Shown here one piece after another: positions 1 to 9,328 of a DNA stretch of 58,691 bases; positions within the stretch are counted from its first letter, which is position 1; every line of letters starts with the position of its first letter. The stretch is from an uncultured Acidimicrobiales bacterium (GTDB lineage Bacteria; Actinomycetota; Acidimicrobiia; Acidimicrobiales; SZUA-35). A program made the position numbers and the translations under genes. Where the stretch lies: positions 1 through 58,691 of the forward strand of contig CAKZXA010000062.1 in the NCBI GenBank assembly GCA_937922045.1, in the 5' to 3' direction. The notes beneath the pieces were generated by a model that saw only the letters and a list, made by a program, of their open reading frames with translations, was not told where the DNA came from and did not search any database.

Positions 1-3000
1 GCAACAACCCCAGTAGCCCAAGAAGTCTGAGAACGTGGTTGGGTTGGCGAAGGCGTAGAGGTAGTTGTGTTGGGTGGCGGGAACGGTCAGGTCGCCGTCG
101 ATGCGGTCCTGCTGGAAGAACCGGCCCGTCGCCGGGTCATAGGAGCGTGCGTAGAAGTGGACGCGGTCGCCGGAGGGGTCTTGCACCTCGCCGACGAATC
201 CGAACACGCTTCGGTGTGGCGGTTGACCAATCCGGACACCGAAGTCGCTGAACGAGGCCAGTTGGGCGGTGCCGGCGTTTTTGTCGGCGACACCGTAGAT
301 CGTGCCCAACAGATCATGCAGCAGAACCTCGGTCTTGTTCGGCTCAACCGACTGCGACAACAACGCCTGATCGTGATCCCGCACATAGGACTCATTGGTC
401 GAGCCTGTTTGGGCGATCAGCCACAGGTCGTCGTAGATCTGCTCGGAGGAGTCTTTGCGGGTGGACCAGGTCAACGCCCGTCCCATGCCGTCGCGTTCCC
501 ACTGGCTGGTGCCATCGGCGATCAGGTCATCGGCCAAGTTGTAGGAGAACGTCTCGGCCGTCGGCTTACCGACCGCCTCGCCCTTCTTGTTCTGTCGTTG
601 TTCGCTCTGGCGGGTCAGGTTGCCGTTGCCGTCGAAGTGCCGTTCGATCACCGATGAGCGGTTCTTAAACTGCTGGCGTTCGGTCAACAACTGGTCAGCG
701 GCATCAAAGTGATACGACACGTCAAAGGCATCGTTGGGTGAGTTGGTAGTGGGGTCGTCATCGGACCACAACCCAACCCGGTTGCCGGCCAGGTCATAGG
801 TGTAACGAACCGTGCCACCTTTAGCGCCCTGGGCCTCGGTGTGAGACTCGATGAGGCGGTCAACACCGTCGTAGGTGTAGCGGGCCGATTCGCCCTTGTT
901 CTTCTTGAACCAGATATCCCTGGTGTGAACCAGATCATCGGGGGTGTAGGTGTAGTCGAACCGGGCGCCGCTGTTGTTCTTAGGCGAGCGGTGATCAATC
1001 GAGGTGACCTTGCCTTCGGGGTCGTAGGCGAACGCCGAGACCAAACCGTTGGGATGTGACACCTCGGTCGGGCGGCCCATCACGTCGCGATCAAACGAAA
1101 TCGTTCCTGAAGCGTCGGTGACGGTGCGCGGGCGGCTGGCCTTGTCGTAGGTCCGTTCGCTGACAAACCCGTCGGGGTAGGTCAACTCGGTGACGTTGCC
1201 GGCCAGGTCGTAGGCGTGGCCCACCACGTTGCCGTTGGCGTCATCAGCGGTGAGTTCGTTGCCCCGCCAGTCCCTGGTCCAGCTGGTGGTCCCAATCGAA
1301 TCGACCATGGAGGCCTGGAAGTTGTCGGCATCGTAGGTGTAGGTGACAGAGGTGTCATCGGCGTAAAAGATGCCCTGAAGCTGCCCGTCGGGGAAGTACT
1401 CGTACCGGGTCAAGTTGTTGTTGCCGTCAGTGGTGGACGACAGATTGCCGACCTCGTCGTAGGTGTTGGTCTCCACCCGCCTAATCGGGTCGATGGTCTT
1501 CAACAGGCGACCCATAGCGTCGTAGTCGTGCTCGGTCCGCTCGCCGTTGGGATTGACCACCGCTTCAAGGTCACCCGACGGTGACAGCTCGTAGCGGGTG
1601 GTGACATTGACATCAGCCGCCGTGTCAGACCCCGGGGCACCGCCACCGGCGGCCTGCACGTTCTCGATCACTTCGACTAGCTCGTTGCGGCCGTTGTAGA
1701 CCAGACGATCCTCACGTCCGTCAGGCAGGACCCGCCCGGTCACGTTGCCGTTGCCGTCATACAGCGTCTGCTCAACATCGCCAAGCGGCGAGGTGCGAGC
1801 CACCACCCGGTTCATCTCGTCATAGCCGAGCTTCCACTCGTGGCCCTCGGCGTCGACGTGACGAATAGGGTTGCCGGCCAGGTCGTAGAACGTCTTCGAC
1901 TCGGCACCCAACTGGTCCACGCTGCGAACCGGTCGGTTGCGATTGTCATAGAAGGCGGCAACCGTCCCGCCGATGGGGTCGGTGGTGGATTTGATGTTGC
2001 CCACCGCGTCGTAGGCAGTGGTGGACACCCCATCGTCGGGGTTGATGATTCTGACCGGGCGGTTCAGTTCGTCGTAGTCGGTCTTGGTGACGTTGCCCCG
2101 TCGGTCGATCTGTTGGATCGGGTTACCGAAGTCGTCGTAGTCAAAGCTGAGCCGGTTGCCCTCTTCATCAACAATGGCTTCGGTTCGACCCAATGCGTCA
2201 TACTCGGTGCGAACCTCGGTGCCGTCGGGTGCCTGCTCGGCGGTCAGATTGCCGGCGTCGTCAAAGACGGACTTCCACACGTTGTTGAGCGGGTCGGTGC
2301 GTTCCACAACCCGGCCGATGGCGTCATAGGCCAAGCCGATGGTGTTGTCCTCCGGATCGATCAGCTTGGTCGGGTTGCCGACCTCGTCGTAGGTGGTCGT
2401 CCACTGCTCGCCGGTTTCATCGGTGAACACCTCGGGTCGCAACAACTGGTCGTAGTCGGTCTTCGAGACGTTGCCCCGGCGGTCACGGGTTTCGATGATG
2501 TTGTACTCGCCGTCGAGGGTGAACTGCTCGAAGGTGCCATCCGGGTAGTCAACCCTGGTCAGGTTGAGGTTGGAGTCGTAGGTGTATTCGGTGACCCGAC
2601 CGAGCGGGTCGGTTTCCGACGTCATGACGTTGTTGGCGTCGTAGGTGTAGACCCACTCGGCGTCCATGGCGTCGATGACCTTGGTCTGGTTCTCCGCCCG
2701 GTCGTACTCGTAGCGGACGGTGTTGCCGTTGGCGTCGGTCAGCGTTTCGACCTTGTTGAACAGCGTGTAGGTGGCGGTGGCCTCGCCACCCCGAGCGTCG
2801 ATGGTTTTGGTGACGTTACCCCGGTCGTCGAACTCGTAGGTGGTGGTGTTGCCGTTGGCGTCGGTGTGGGTCAGTTGGTCGCCATGCTCATCGAACGTCG
2901 AAGTTTCGAACGTGCCGTCGTCGTAGGTGGTCTTGGTGATCCGCCCCTGATCGTTAACGTCGAAGGTGGTGGTACGCACTCCCCCCAACCCGTCGGGTTG

Positions 3001-5313
3001 TTCGGTCTTGGTGAGGTCGCCGAACTCGTTGTAGGTGTACTCGGTCTCGTTGCCCAACGGATCGGTCCGTTTGGTCGGGCGGCCGTCGTCATCGAAATCG
3101 GTCTTCCACATCTCACCCCGGGCATCGGTTTGCTCCGTGGGGTTGAAGTCGTCGTCAAACTCAGTCGTGGCCGAACCACCCAAGGCATCGATGGTCTCGG
3201 TTACCTGACCCTGGTCGTTGTAGACATAGGTGGTCTCGTTACCCAGGGCGTCGGTGTAGATGGTGCGGTTGTCCTGATAGTCGACCATCCGCTCGTCGCC
3301 TTCGCCGTTGACCTGTCTCGTCACCCGTCCTTCGTCGTCGTAGGTGTTGGAAACGAAGGTCATGTCTTCGCCGTCGGTGATGCGCTCCAGCCAACCGTCA
3401 TCGGTGTAGTTGAACTGCCGGGTGAAGCCCCGGGCATCGGTGATGGCGGTCAGGCGACCCTCGGCGTACTCCAGCTCCCACACCCGGCCGTCGGGGTGGG
3501 TCACTCTGGTGACGTGACCGTCACCGTTGGAATCGAGCTCGACCCGCTGTCCGGCTTCATCGGTGACCGCCTCAAGTGGGTAGAAGGCGCCGAGGCCGCT
3601 TCCAACTCGGCCACCCCAGTCAAACGACATAGTGTTGCCCTGCCGGTCGGTGGCCGATGACATGACCCCAAAGTCGAGCTCCCGCAGCTCAAAACGGACC
3701 TTGAAGAAGGTGTTGAGGGTCAGCTCCAACTCATCGTCGTCAATGCGGGCCAACTCGGCGTTGACCTTTGGCGGCTCATCCCAGCCAGTGCCATTCCATG
3801 GGAAGTAGTAGGTTGCGCCATCGCCCAAACGGACAAAGGCCGAGTTGCTGGTGTCGAGCTGAATCGACGAGTTGTAGGCAAACGACCAGCCGGTACCGAA
3901 AATGCCGGGGCGGTCGTCCTGGCTGTTGTGGGTCAGGGTGAAGTCGATGACCTGGTCGCCGACCCCGGGAAGGGCGAACAGGTACTCGTCGATGATGAAG
4001 TTGCCGGTGGTAAACGAGATGGGGTCGGCGCCATAGGCCTGATAGTTCTGGTAGCCCAGATCCCTCAGCTCGGCGATCTCCTCCTCGGTGGGCGGTTCGG
4101 GGCGGCCGTCATCGCCACCGCAGTCGAAGCCCTGAGACTCAAGCTGGCCGACCATGGCGGCCACGACGGCGTCGACCACCAGGTTGAACTGGTCACGGAT
4201 GACCGGATAATCAAAGTTGTGGTCCAGGAACAGCGCCTCGACATGAGCGTGCGGGCCGGACGCAGCGTCCAGCTCGGCGTAGGGGAGGAGCCCCTCAGGA
4301 TCCTGGACATCCCGGGTGGAGGGGCGGCCGGTGAACTCGGGAATGGTCTCAAGGAAACGCTGAGCGAAGGCCTTGTCGTCGGCGCCCGTGGCCCAGGTGA
4401 GGACACCACCGTTGTCGGCATCGCCGAACGGCTCACCGCTGTCGGCATTGAAAGCCAGGGTCACGGTGAGGTCAGGGTTGGCGTTCTGAGCCACCGCCCC
4501 GCGAACGGCCTTGTCCACGAACGGCTCGTCACCGCGGGTGATGACCACGTTGGCAGCGCAGGCGTTGATTAACTCGGTCTCCACCGCGGCGGCCAGCTGG
4601 AGGTTTCGGGCCAACTCGGACTCCCGACCCTCAGGCCAGTTGGCGAACCCCAGATCGTCGTCGGGGTCCAACACCACGGTCGGGCCGTCGCCAACTTGAG
4701 CTGCAACTCCACCGTCGGTCCCCGCGGCGTCATCATCGGCCGGTGCGAGCACGGCGAACTCACTCAGGTGATCGCTGTCGGCGGTCACCATGCCGGTCGC
4801 CGGATCGTAGGCCGACGGCAGTTTCTCCCACGGTTCGCCGCCGTTGGCCCGGCTGTAAACGGCAATGGTGTGAGCGGCCACGCCGGCCGCCAGTTCGGGG
4901 TCGACGGGCAGCGTTATTGAAACGCCGGCCGTGAAGTTGGAAACCTGGGCCGGCAGCACGTCGGAGGCCGCCTCAATGTCCACGTCGTGGGGGAAATCGG
5001 TGACGGATAGGCCGTTGGCGTCCAAGGCATCGACCACCAACACTTCGGTGCCGACCGCCAACAGTTCTGCGCCTAAGGTGTCCGCGGTAGCGGCATCATC
5101 CAGCGACCGCTGTTCGACGTAGACGTCGAGTTCGGTGGCCTGAGAAGCCTGGGCGGCAAAGTCAATGCTGACCCCCCCATCCAGACTTATCGAGGTCGCC
5201 TGCCCGACCGGTAATACGCCGTCGGGGTCGGACTGTGCCCCCGACACCGCTGGCGTGAGTGCCGCCAACATGGCAGCACAAAACATGACGATCAGAATCC
5301 GCCGAATCCACAT
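1..5313 (-). CDS. Secreted YD-repeat/RHS giant protein, 3' end beyond window
   Basis: An open frame of 1771 codons runs off the left edge without a stop. The ATG at 5313 follows AGGAGG by 9 nt. Residues 1-22 form a Sec signal peptide. Residues about 207-395 read like an N-acetylmuramoyl-L-alanine amidase (Amidase_3) domain: VVLDP, a RESELARN helix, VVITR, VTLAFNA and HVEALFLDHN. However, both usual zinc histidines are replaced. A DUF6531-like segment (ISFTTGNF, residue about 431) follows, then from about residue 600 more than 30 YD repeats with motifs such as TYDDEGRVT. The last visible part is the RHS core end (FYARSYDPATGRFFQQDRI), ending LYAFANPTTFSDFLGYWGCC at base 1. In this family the core is followed by a variable, often toxic tip, which would lie outside the window. 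Probable role: cell-surface or secreted polymorphic toxin or adhesin. No immunity gene is visible here. Confidence 0.93.
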   Translation of the reverse strand, partial: MWIRRILIVMFCAAMLAALTPAVSGAQSDPDGVLPVGQATSISLDGGVSIDFAAQASQATELDVYVEQRSLDDAATADTLGAELLAVGTEVLVVDALDANGLSVTDFPHDVDIEAASDVLPAQVSNFTAGVSITLPVDPELAAGVAAHTIAVYSRANGGEPWEKLPSAYDPATGMVTADSDHLSEFAVLAPADDDAAGTDGGVAAQVGDGPTVVLDPDDDLGFANWPEGRESELARNLQLAAAVETELINACAANVVITRGDEPFVDKAVRGAVAQNANPDLTVTLAFNADSGEPFGDADNGGVLTWATGADDKAFAQRFLETIPEFTGRPSTRDVQDPEGLLPYAELDAASGPHAHVEALFLDHNFDYPVIRDQFNLVVDAVVAAMVGQLESQGFDCGGDDGRPEPPTEEEIAELRDLGYQNYQAYGADPISFTTGNFIIDEYLFALPGVGDQVIDFTLTHNSQDDRPGIFGTGWSFAYNSSIQLDTSNSAFVRLGDGATYYFPWNGTGWDEPPKVNAELARIDDDELELTLNTFFKVRFELRELDFGVMSSATDRQGNTMSFDWGGRVGSGLGAFYPLEAVTDEAGQRVELDSNGDGHVTRVTHPDGRVWELEYAEGRLTAITDARGFTRQFNYTDDGWLERITDGEDMTFVSNTYDDEGRVTRQVNGEGDERMVDYQDNRTIYTDALGNETTYVYNDQGQVTETIDALGGSATTEFDDDFNPTEQTDARGEMWKTDFDDDGRPTKRTDPLGNETEYTYNEFGDLTKTEQPDGLGGVRTTTFDVNDQGRITKTTYDDGTFETSTFDEHGDQLTHTDANGNTTTYEFDDRGNVTKTIDARGGEATATYTLFNKVETLTDANGNTVRYEYDRAENQTKVIDAMDAEWVYTYDANNVMTSETDPLGRVTEYTYDSNLNLTRVDYPDGTFEQFTLDGEYNIIETRDRRGNVSKTDYDQLLRPEVFTDETGEQWTTTYDEVGNPTKLIDPEDNTIGLAYDAIGRVVERTDPLNNVWKSVFDDAGNLTAEQAPDGTEVRTEYDALGRTEAIVDEEGNRLSFDYDDFGNPIQQIDRRGNVTKTDYDELNRPVRIINPDDGVSTTAYDAVGNIKSTTDPIGGTVAAFYDNRNRPVRSVDQLGAESKTFYDLAGNPIRHVDAEGHEWKLGYDEMNRVVARTSPLGDVEQTLYDGNGNVTGRVLPDGREDRLVYNGRNELVEVIENVQAAGGGAPGSDTAADVNVTTRYELSPSGDLEAVVNPNGERTEHDYDAMGRLLKTIDPIRRVETNTYDEVGNLSSTTDGNNNLTRYEYFPDGQLQGIFYADDTSVTYTYDADNFQASMVDSIGTTSWTRDWRGNELTADDANGNVVGHAYDLAGNVTELTYPDGFVSERTYDKASRPRTVTDASGTISFDRDVMGRPTEVSHPNGLVSAFAYDPEGKVTSIDHRSPKNNSGARFDYTYTPDDLVHTRDIWFKKNKGESARYTYDGVDRLIESHTEAQGAKGGTVRYTYDLAGNRVGLWSDDDPTTNSPNDAFDVSYHFDAADQLLTERQQFKNRSSVIERHFDGNGNLTRQSEQRQNKKGEAVGKPTAETFSYNLADDLIADGTSQWERDGMGRALTWSTRKDSSEQIYDDLWLIAQTGSTNESYVRDHDQALLSQSVEPNKTEVLLHDLLGTIYGVADKNAGTAQLASFSDFGVRIGQPPHRSVFGFVGEVQDPSGDRVHFYARSYDPATGRFFQQDRIDGDLTVPATQHNYLYAFANPTTFSDFLGYWGCC

Positions 5314-5321
5314 ATCACCAA

Positions 5322-5370
5322 CCCTCCTGGTTACCCCTTTAGCCCAAAGGGAGGAAACGTAGCCCCTACG
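5322..5370 (-). promoter_or_regulatory. Structured leader in front of the RHS start codon
   Basis: Two hairpins are visible in the minus-strand leader: CGTAG-GGG-CTACG (5370-5358) and CCCTTT-GGGCT-AAAGGG (5351-5335). A CCTCC stretch (5354-5350) can alternatively pair with the GGAGG of the ribosome-binding site (5327-5323). The two pairings exclude each other, so the leader could switch access to the ribosome-binding site. I do not recognise a named riboswitch. Confidence 0.3.
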
Positions 5371-5419
5371 AATTCTCACCCGTGTCGCTATCTCCCCGTT
5401 GGCTGGAGAGACAAATACG

Positions 5420-5448
5420 AAAATAGTCTTGAACCAATACGCCGTCAA
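5420..5448 (-). promoter_or_regulatory. Sigma-70 promoter of the RHS gene
   Basis: On the minus strand TTGACG (5448-5443) and TATTTT (5425-5420) are 17 bp apart, close to the sigma-70 consensus. The predicted transcript starts near 5412 and gives a leader of about 100 nt before the ATG at 5313. The rest of the roughly 400-bp gap between 5313 and 5723 shows no convincing gene. It holds one more inverted repeat, TGTCTAC/GTAGACA, near 5529-5558. Confidence 0.55.
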
Positions 5449-5722
5449 GGGCCTCGTCGCGATATCACCCTGGCTGAAGGTCGCCCCTGGCGGTTCTTCC
5501 CAACCGTTCCGATCCAACCGTTGGCTATTGTCTACACAGCGTCGACAACGTCGTAGACAAGGTGCTGGCCTTGGTAGGCACGCCAACCGCAACGAACCAA
5601 CGTCGGAAATGCTTGACGAGCCCGGGGTGGTCGCCCCACTACGGTCAACTCGACGGAGTGCTCCCAGCCATCCGCTAGCTAGAGAGACCGGACGTCCTCG
5701 TCCTCGGTCCTTCTGATCAGAG

Positions 5723-6496
5723 TTAGCAGCGCTTGCCGTTTCCAATCTTTACTGCCAACGCAGACCCAGACAGAACTGACCTCCCAGCTGCTGTGGTTCC
5801 ACCGATGTCAACGTAAACAATGCTCTCTTCACCATCCAGAATCTGTCTGACCTGGCCAGCAGCGACGGATCCCGAGCAGACTGGAAAGTCGTTGACCTTG
5901 AAACCTTGGGCGACGAGCTTGGCGACGGCTTCGTCGCGGTTGATGCCGAACAGATTCTCTATGGGAAGCGCTTCCGGCCCATTCGCGTCAGACTCGACTC
6001 GGCTAGCTGGCGTGGTGATCGGTTGATCATCGGATGTGCTGGCCTCAGGGGCGGCTGGCTGCTCCGGCGCAGGCGGCCTGATCGTTTCTGGTCCCGCTAG
6101 CTCGGCCGCTGACTCTTCGACGATTCGAGACCCTTCCCGCAATGCTTGCGCCATGTCTGGCGGGATCTGGACTGGACTAGCGTCTTCCAGGATGTCGACT
6201 GCCCAATCTCGTAAATACCGGTCTCGCTCGATCTCGTTCTCGGTCACCGCATGCTGTGCGTTACCAACGCTGATCAGCTTGGCTTCAGGGATTGGTTCGG
6301 AGAGAATTTGAACCGAGATGTTGACGAGGTCCTTCCGTGTCGATTCGGATTCGATGTTCTCCGTAAATCGCCAGCCGAGAAAAAGTGCGATGAACGGCAC
6401 GGTCACTTGGGCGAACGCCGACGATGCGGCCACGGCCTTGTCCCAGAGGCTCGGATCGGTTACGTGAACCTGAACAGGCTGGCCAGTGCTTGTCAT
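5723..6496 (-). CDS. Membrane-anchored PASTA-domain protein
   Basis: 257 residues. The ATG at 6496 is preceded by AGAGGA. A hydrophobic segment at about residues 20-45 is a probable membrane anchor. The middle (about 75-165) is a charged helix followed by a Pro/Glu-rich linker. The C-terminal ~75 residues fit a PASTA domain (NLFGINRDEAVAKLVAQGF ... GQVRQIL) and end in a cysteine, with a second cysteine inside the domain. PASTA domains bind peptidoglycan or beta-lactams and usually sit on Ser/Thr kinases or penicillin-binding proteins. Here the domain stands alone with no kinase. The gene is monocistronic between the RHS gene and two small genes. Its specific role is unknown. Confidence 0.75.
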   Translation of the reverse strand: MTSTGQPVQVHVTDPSLWDKAVAASSAFAQVTVPFIALFLGWRFTENIESESTRKDLVNISVQILSEPIPEAKLISVGNAQHAVTENEIERDRYLRDWAVDILEDASPVQIPPDMAQALREGSRIVEESAAELAGPETIRPPAPEQPAAPEASTSDDQPITTPASRVESDANGPEALPIENLFGINRDEAVAKLVAQGFKVNDFPVCSGSVAAGQVRQILDGEESIVYVDIGGTTAAGRSVLSGSALAVKIGNGKRC

Positions 6497-6624
6497 GATT
6501 TCCTCTATGTGCGGCGAACGGCGGAAAGCAAAATGCTAGACCGGCCGGTGCCCCCGACTAGCCGATATTTACCTTCAAGAAGCTTGTCGCAGCGCTCCGC
6601 TGGTTTGAGATAGGAGCTATCCAG

Positions 6625-6915
6625 CTACCGCATGTTGACCTGGGCGGCTTGAACCTCGACCAGGCCATCGCTCCCACGTCTCCCGATTAGCCATAAGGAC
6701 CCATCAACCCAGTCGGTCGCTTGAAAGCGAGCGGATGGATCACCAGGGAGTCGAAGCGTAAGGCCGTCGAAACTACGGCCCATTCGGTCGAGAGCAGGCA
6801 GTAAGACAAGGGCTAAGAAGTGGCTGTGGGACAGGCCCGCCTCGCCTGATCTACTTGTTGCGAAGGTTCCAGCAATCTGATCAAAGACACCAGGTTCAAC
6901 CCTCGGAAACGTCAC
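6625..6915 (-). CDS. Hypothetical protein, 96 aa
   Basis: GTG start at 6915, only 3 bp after the stop of the upstream small gene, so the two are probably co-transcribed and translationally coupled. The protein is soluble. It has a hydrophobic helix at about residues 30-45 and a C-terminal stretch that looks like beta strands (SLWLIGRRGSDGLVEVQ). I do not recognise a family. A two-gene cassette of about 61 and 96 residues beside a restriction system is compatible with a toxin-antitoxin pair, but nothing in the sequence proves it. Confidence 0.5.
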   Translation of the reverse strand: MTFPRVEPGVFDQIAGTFATSRSGEAGLSHSHFLALVLLPALDRMGRSFDGLTLRLPGDPSARFQATDWVDGSLWLIGRRGSDGLVEVQAAQVNMR

Positions 6916-6918
6916 GAC

Positions 6919-7104
6919 CTAGTCAGCTGAGGCGAACTGGGAACCCCAGGCAATGAGATCGCTCAACTCCTCAGCGGTGAGCTCATCGATACCGAGGTCT
7001 CGGGACGCTTGCAGGTAAGCCCGAACCTCAGCTGAAGAAGAATCGCTCACGATGGCAGCGTCGTCGCCGCTCGCGTGTTCATTGGTTCTGCCCATACACA
7101 TCAT
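6919..7104 (-). CDS. Small hypothetical protein, 61 aa
   Basis: First gene of a two-gene minus-strand cassette. Three in-frame starts lie close together (MMCMGR), so the exact start may be at 7104, 7101 or 7095. The protein is acidic and mostly helical (SAEVRAYLQASRDLGIDELT, then AEELSDLIAWGSQFASAD), the size and character of a small antitoxin or adaptor. No family is recognised. It is divergent from hsdM, with about 190 bp between the starts. Confidence 0.45.
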   Translation of the reverse strand: MMCMGRTNEHASGDDAAIVSDSSSAEVRAYLQASRDLGIDELTAEELSDLIAWGSQFASAD

Positions 7105-7297
7105 CCTACATCACCGCTGTGACAGCCTTGATGGTGGATGACGGCGGTTGCGTAGCAACACCAACCGGCTGGGGACAGTCGCCTTGTTTCGGCAGCTACG
7201 TGCATTGTGCAGGCGACGGTTTGTGCCCGGCGGCTAGGATCGTGGGCATATCCTGCCTGGAACCACCTCCCGGCTGGGCGATAGATGGAGTATCTGG

Positions 7298-9328
7298 TTG
7301 AGCAACGAGTCGATCAATAACCACGCGGCGTTTATTTGGTCGGTGGCCGATCTCCTACGGGGCGACTACAAGCAGTCCGAGTATGGGCGGGTCATCCTGC
7401 CGCTCACCGTGCTTCGTCGCCTCGATTGTGTGATCGCTCCGGTGAAGCCGGACATGCTCGACCGCTACCACCAGGTTGAGGGCACGATCGACAACTACGG
7501 GCCCGTGCTCGATCGGTTTACCGACATCAAGCACCTGTGGAACGTCTCGCAGTTCGACCTGGCGAAGCTGCTGGACGACACCGACAACATCGCCGACAAC
7601 CTCCGGGCCTACATCGCAGGCTTCTCCCCGCAGATCCGCGACATCATCGAGCACTTCGATCTGAACACTCAGATCACCCGCCTCGACCGGTCCAACCTGC
7701 TGTATAAGGTGCTCGGCAAGTTCGTCGATCTTGACCTCCACCCCGACAAGGTCTCGAACCTGGAGATGGGCTACCTCTATGAGGAACTGATCCGCCGCTT
7801 CTCGGAGCTCTCCAACGAGACGGCTGGTGAGCACTTCACCCCTCGTGAGGTCATTCGCCTGATGGTGAACCTGCTGTTCGAGGGCGACGAAGACCGACTG
7901 TCGACACCCGGTATCGCCAAGACCATCTTCGACCCGGCCTGCGGCACCGGTGGCATGTTGAGCGTGGCCGAGAATCAGATCCGCCTGATCAATGAGAACG
8001 CCAACCTTCAGGTGTTCGGCCAGGAGCTGAACCCAGAGACCTACGCCGTCTGCCGCTCCGACATGATGGTGAAGGGCCAGAACGCCGAGAACATCGCCTT
8101 CGGCAACTCGTTCTCCGAAGACGGCCACGAGGGCCAACGGTTCGACTATCTCCTGGCCAATCCACCGTTCGGCGTGGAGTGGAAGAAGGTGAAGGACGAG
8201 GTCGAGGGTGAGCACGAGACAAAGGGATACGCCGGCCGGTTCGGAGCCGGACTGCCCCGGATCAACGACGGCAGCTTCCTATTTCTGCAGCACATGATCT
8301 CGAAGATGAAAGACCCAGCCGACGGCGGCTCACGCCTGGCCATCGTCTTCAACGGCTCGCCGCTGTTCACCGGATCGGCCGGTTCCGGCGAGTCGGAGAT
8401 CCGTCGTTGGATCATCGAGAACGACTGGCTGGAAGCGGTAGTAGCTCTCCCGGACCAGCTGTTCTACAACACCGGAATCTCCACCTACTTCTGGATCGTC
8501 ACCAACCGGAAAGACCCGGCCCGCAAAGGCAAGGTGCAACTGATCGACGCCCGCGAGTCGTTCACCAAGATGCGCAAGAGCCTGGGCGAGAAGCGCAAGG
8601 AGATCTCAGACGAACAACGGGCCGACATCGTCCGCCTCCACCGCAACTTCGATCAGCAGAAGTCCGACGAGGACTCGGCTCGAAGCAAGATCTTCACCAA
8701 CGAGTCGTTCGGCTTTTTGCGGATCACCGTGGAGCGACCCCTGCGTTTGCGGTGGGAGATCAGCCCCGAGGGCATCGAATCATTGCGGGTCGACAAGAAG
8801 TTCGCCAAGCTCACCGACGATCAACAGGAACTGATCCTCAAACGGTTCGCCGACCTCACCGGCCCAATACCGGGCGAGGAGCTGATCGAGACAGTCTCGT
8901 CAGCGATGAAGGAAGCCGGGACAAAAGGCAAACCGCTGCAGACCGCCATCGTCGACGCCTTCGCCGTCAAAGACCCCGACGCCCCGGTCGTGGTCGACAA
9001 GAAGGGCAACCCCGAGCCCGACTCCGACCTGCGTGACAACGAGAACGTGCCGCTCCCCGTAGTTTCGGTGGTCCATGAGCCCGACCCCAGCCATCGCCTG
9101 GAATCAGACGAGTACATCGAAGCAGTCGACAGCTACGTCAAGGCCGAGGTGATCCCCTACGTAGCCGATGCCTGGGTCGACCACGACAAAACCAAGATCG
9201 GCTACGAGATCCCCCTCACCCGCCACTTCTACGTCTACACCCCACCAAGACCCCTCCACGAAATCGACACCGAAATCAAACAACTCGAATCCGAAATCCA
9301 AGATCTCCTCGCCGAGGTCACGCAGTGA
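7298..9328 (+). CDS. hsdM: Type I restriction-modification DNA methyltransferase subunit HsdM
   Basis: 676 residues. TTG start at 7298 with GGAG 7 nt upstream. Residues 8-130 match the helical HsdM N-terminal domain. The SAM-binding motif FDPACGTGGM is at 211-220, and the N6-adenine methylase motif NPPF is at 288-291. The subunit methylates adenine in the target recognised by HsdS and is also needed for restriction. At 676 residues it is longer than the usual ~500. The extra C-terminal ~170 residues end in a charged helix (EIDTEIKQLESEIQDLLAEV), probably for contact with HsdS. It overlaps hsdS by 4 bp and is the first gene of the operon. Confidence 0.95.
   Translation: MSNESINNHAAFIWSVADLLRGDYKQSEYGRVILPLTVLRRLDCVIAPVKPDMLDRYHQVEGTIDNYGPVLDRFTDIKHLWNVSQFDLAKLLDDTDNIADNLRAYIAGFSPQIRDIIEHFDLNTQITRLDRSNLLYKVLGKFVDLDLHPDKVSNLEMGYLYEELIRRFSELSNETAGEHFTPREVIRLMVNLLFEGDEDRLSTPGIAKTIFDPACGTGGMLSVAENQIRLINENANLQVFGQELNPETYAVCRSDMMVKGQNAENIAFGNSFSEDGHEGQRFDYLLANPPFGVEWKKVKDEVEGEHETKGYAGRFGAGLPRINDGSFLFLQHMISKMKDPADGGSRLAIVFNGSPLFTGSAGSGESEIRRWIIENDWLEAVVALPDQLFYNTGISTYFWIVTNRKDPARKGKVQLIDARESFTKMRKSLGEKRKEISDEQRADIVRLHRNFDQQKSDEDSARSKIFTNESFGFLRITVERPLRLRWEISPEGIESLRVDKKFAKLTDDQQELILKRFADLTGPIPGEELIETVSSAMKEAGTKGKPLQTAIVDAFAVKDPDAPVVVDKKGNPEPDSDLRDNENVPLPVVSVVHEPDPSHRLESDEYIEAVDSYVKAEVIPYVADAWVDHDKTKIGYEIPLTRHFYVYTPPRPLHEIDTEIKQLESEIQDLLAEVTQ

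Noticed and set aside
1840-3660. 606-codon plus-strand open frame
   Set aside because: It is antisense to the YD repeats of the RHS gene. The Val/Gly-rich text follows from repeat codons, and the minus frame has clear motifs.
5399-5716. 105-codon plus-strand frame
   Set aside because: No ribosome-binding site, no domain, Arg-rich composition, and it overlaps the RHS promoter.
7119-7301. 60-codon plus-strand frame before hsdM
   Set aside because: Cys/Gly/Pro-rich with no ribosome-binding site. It lies in the divergent promoter region.
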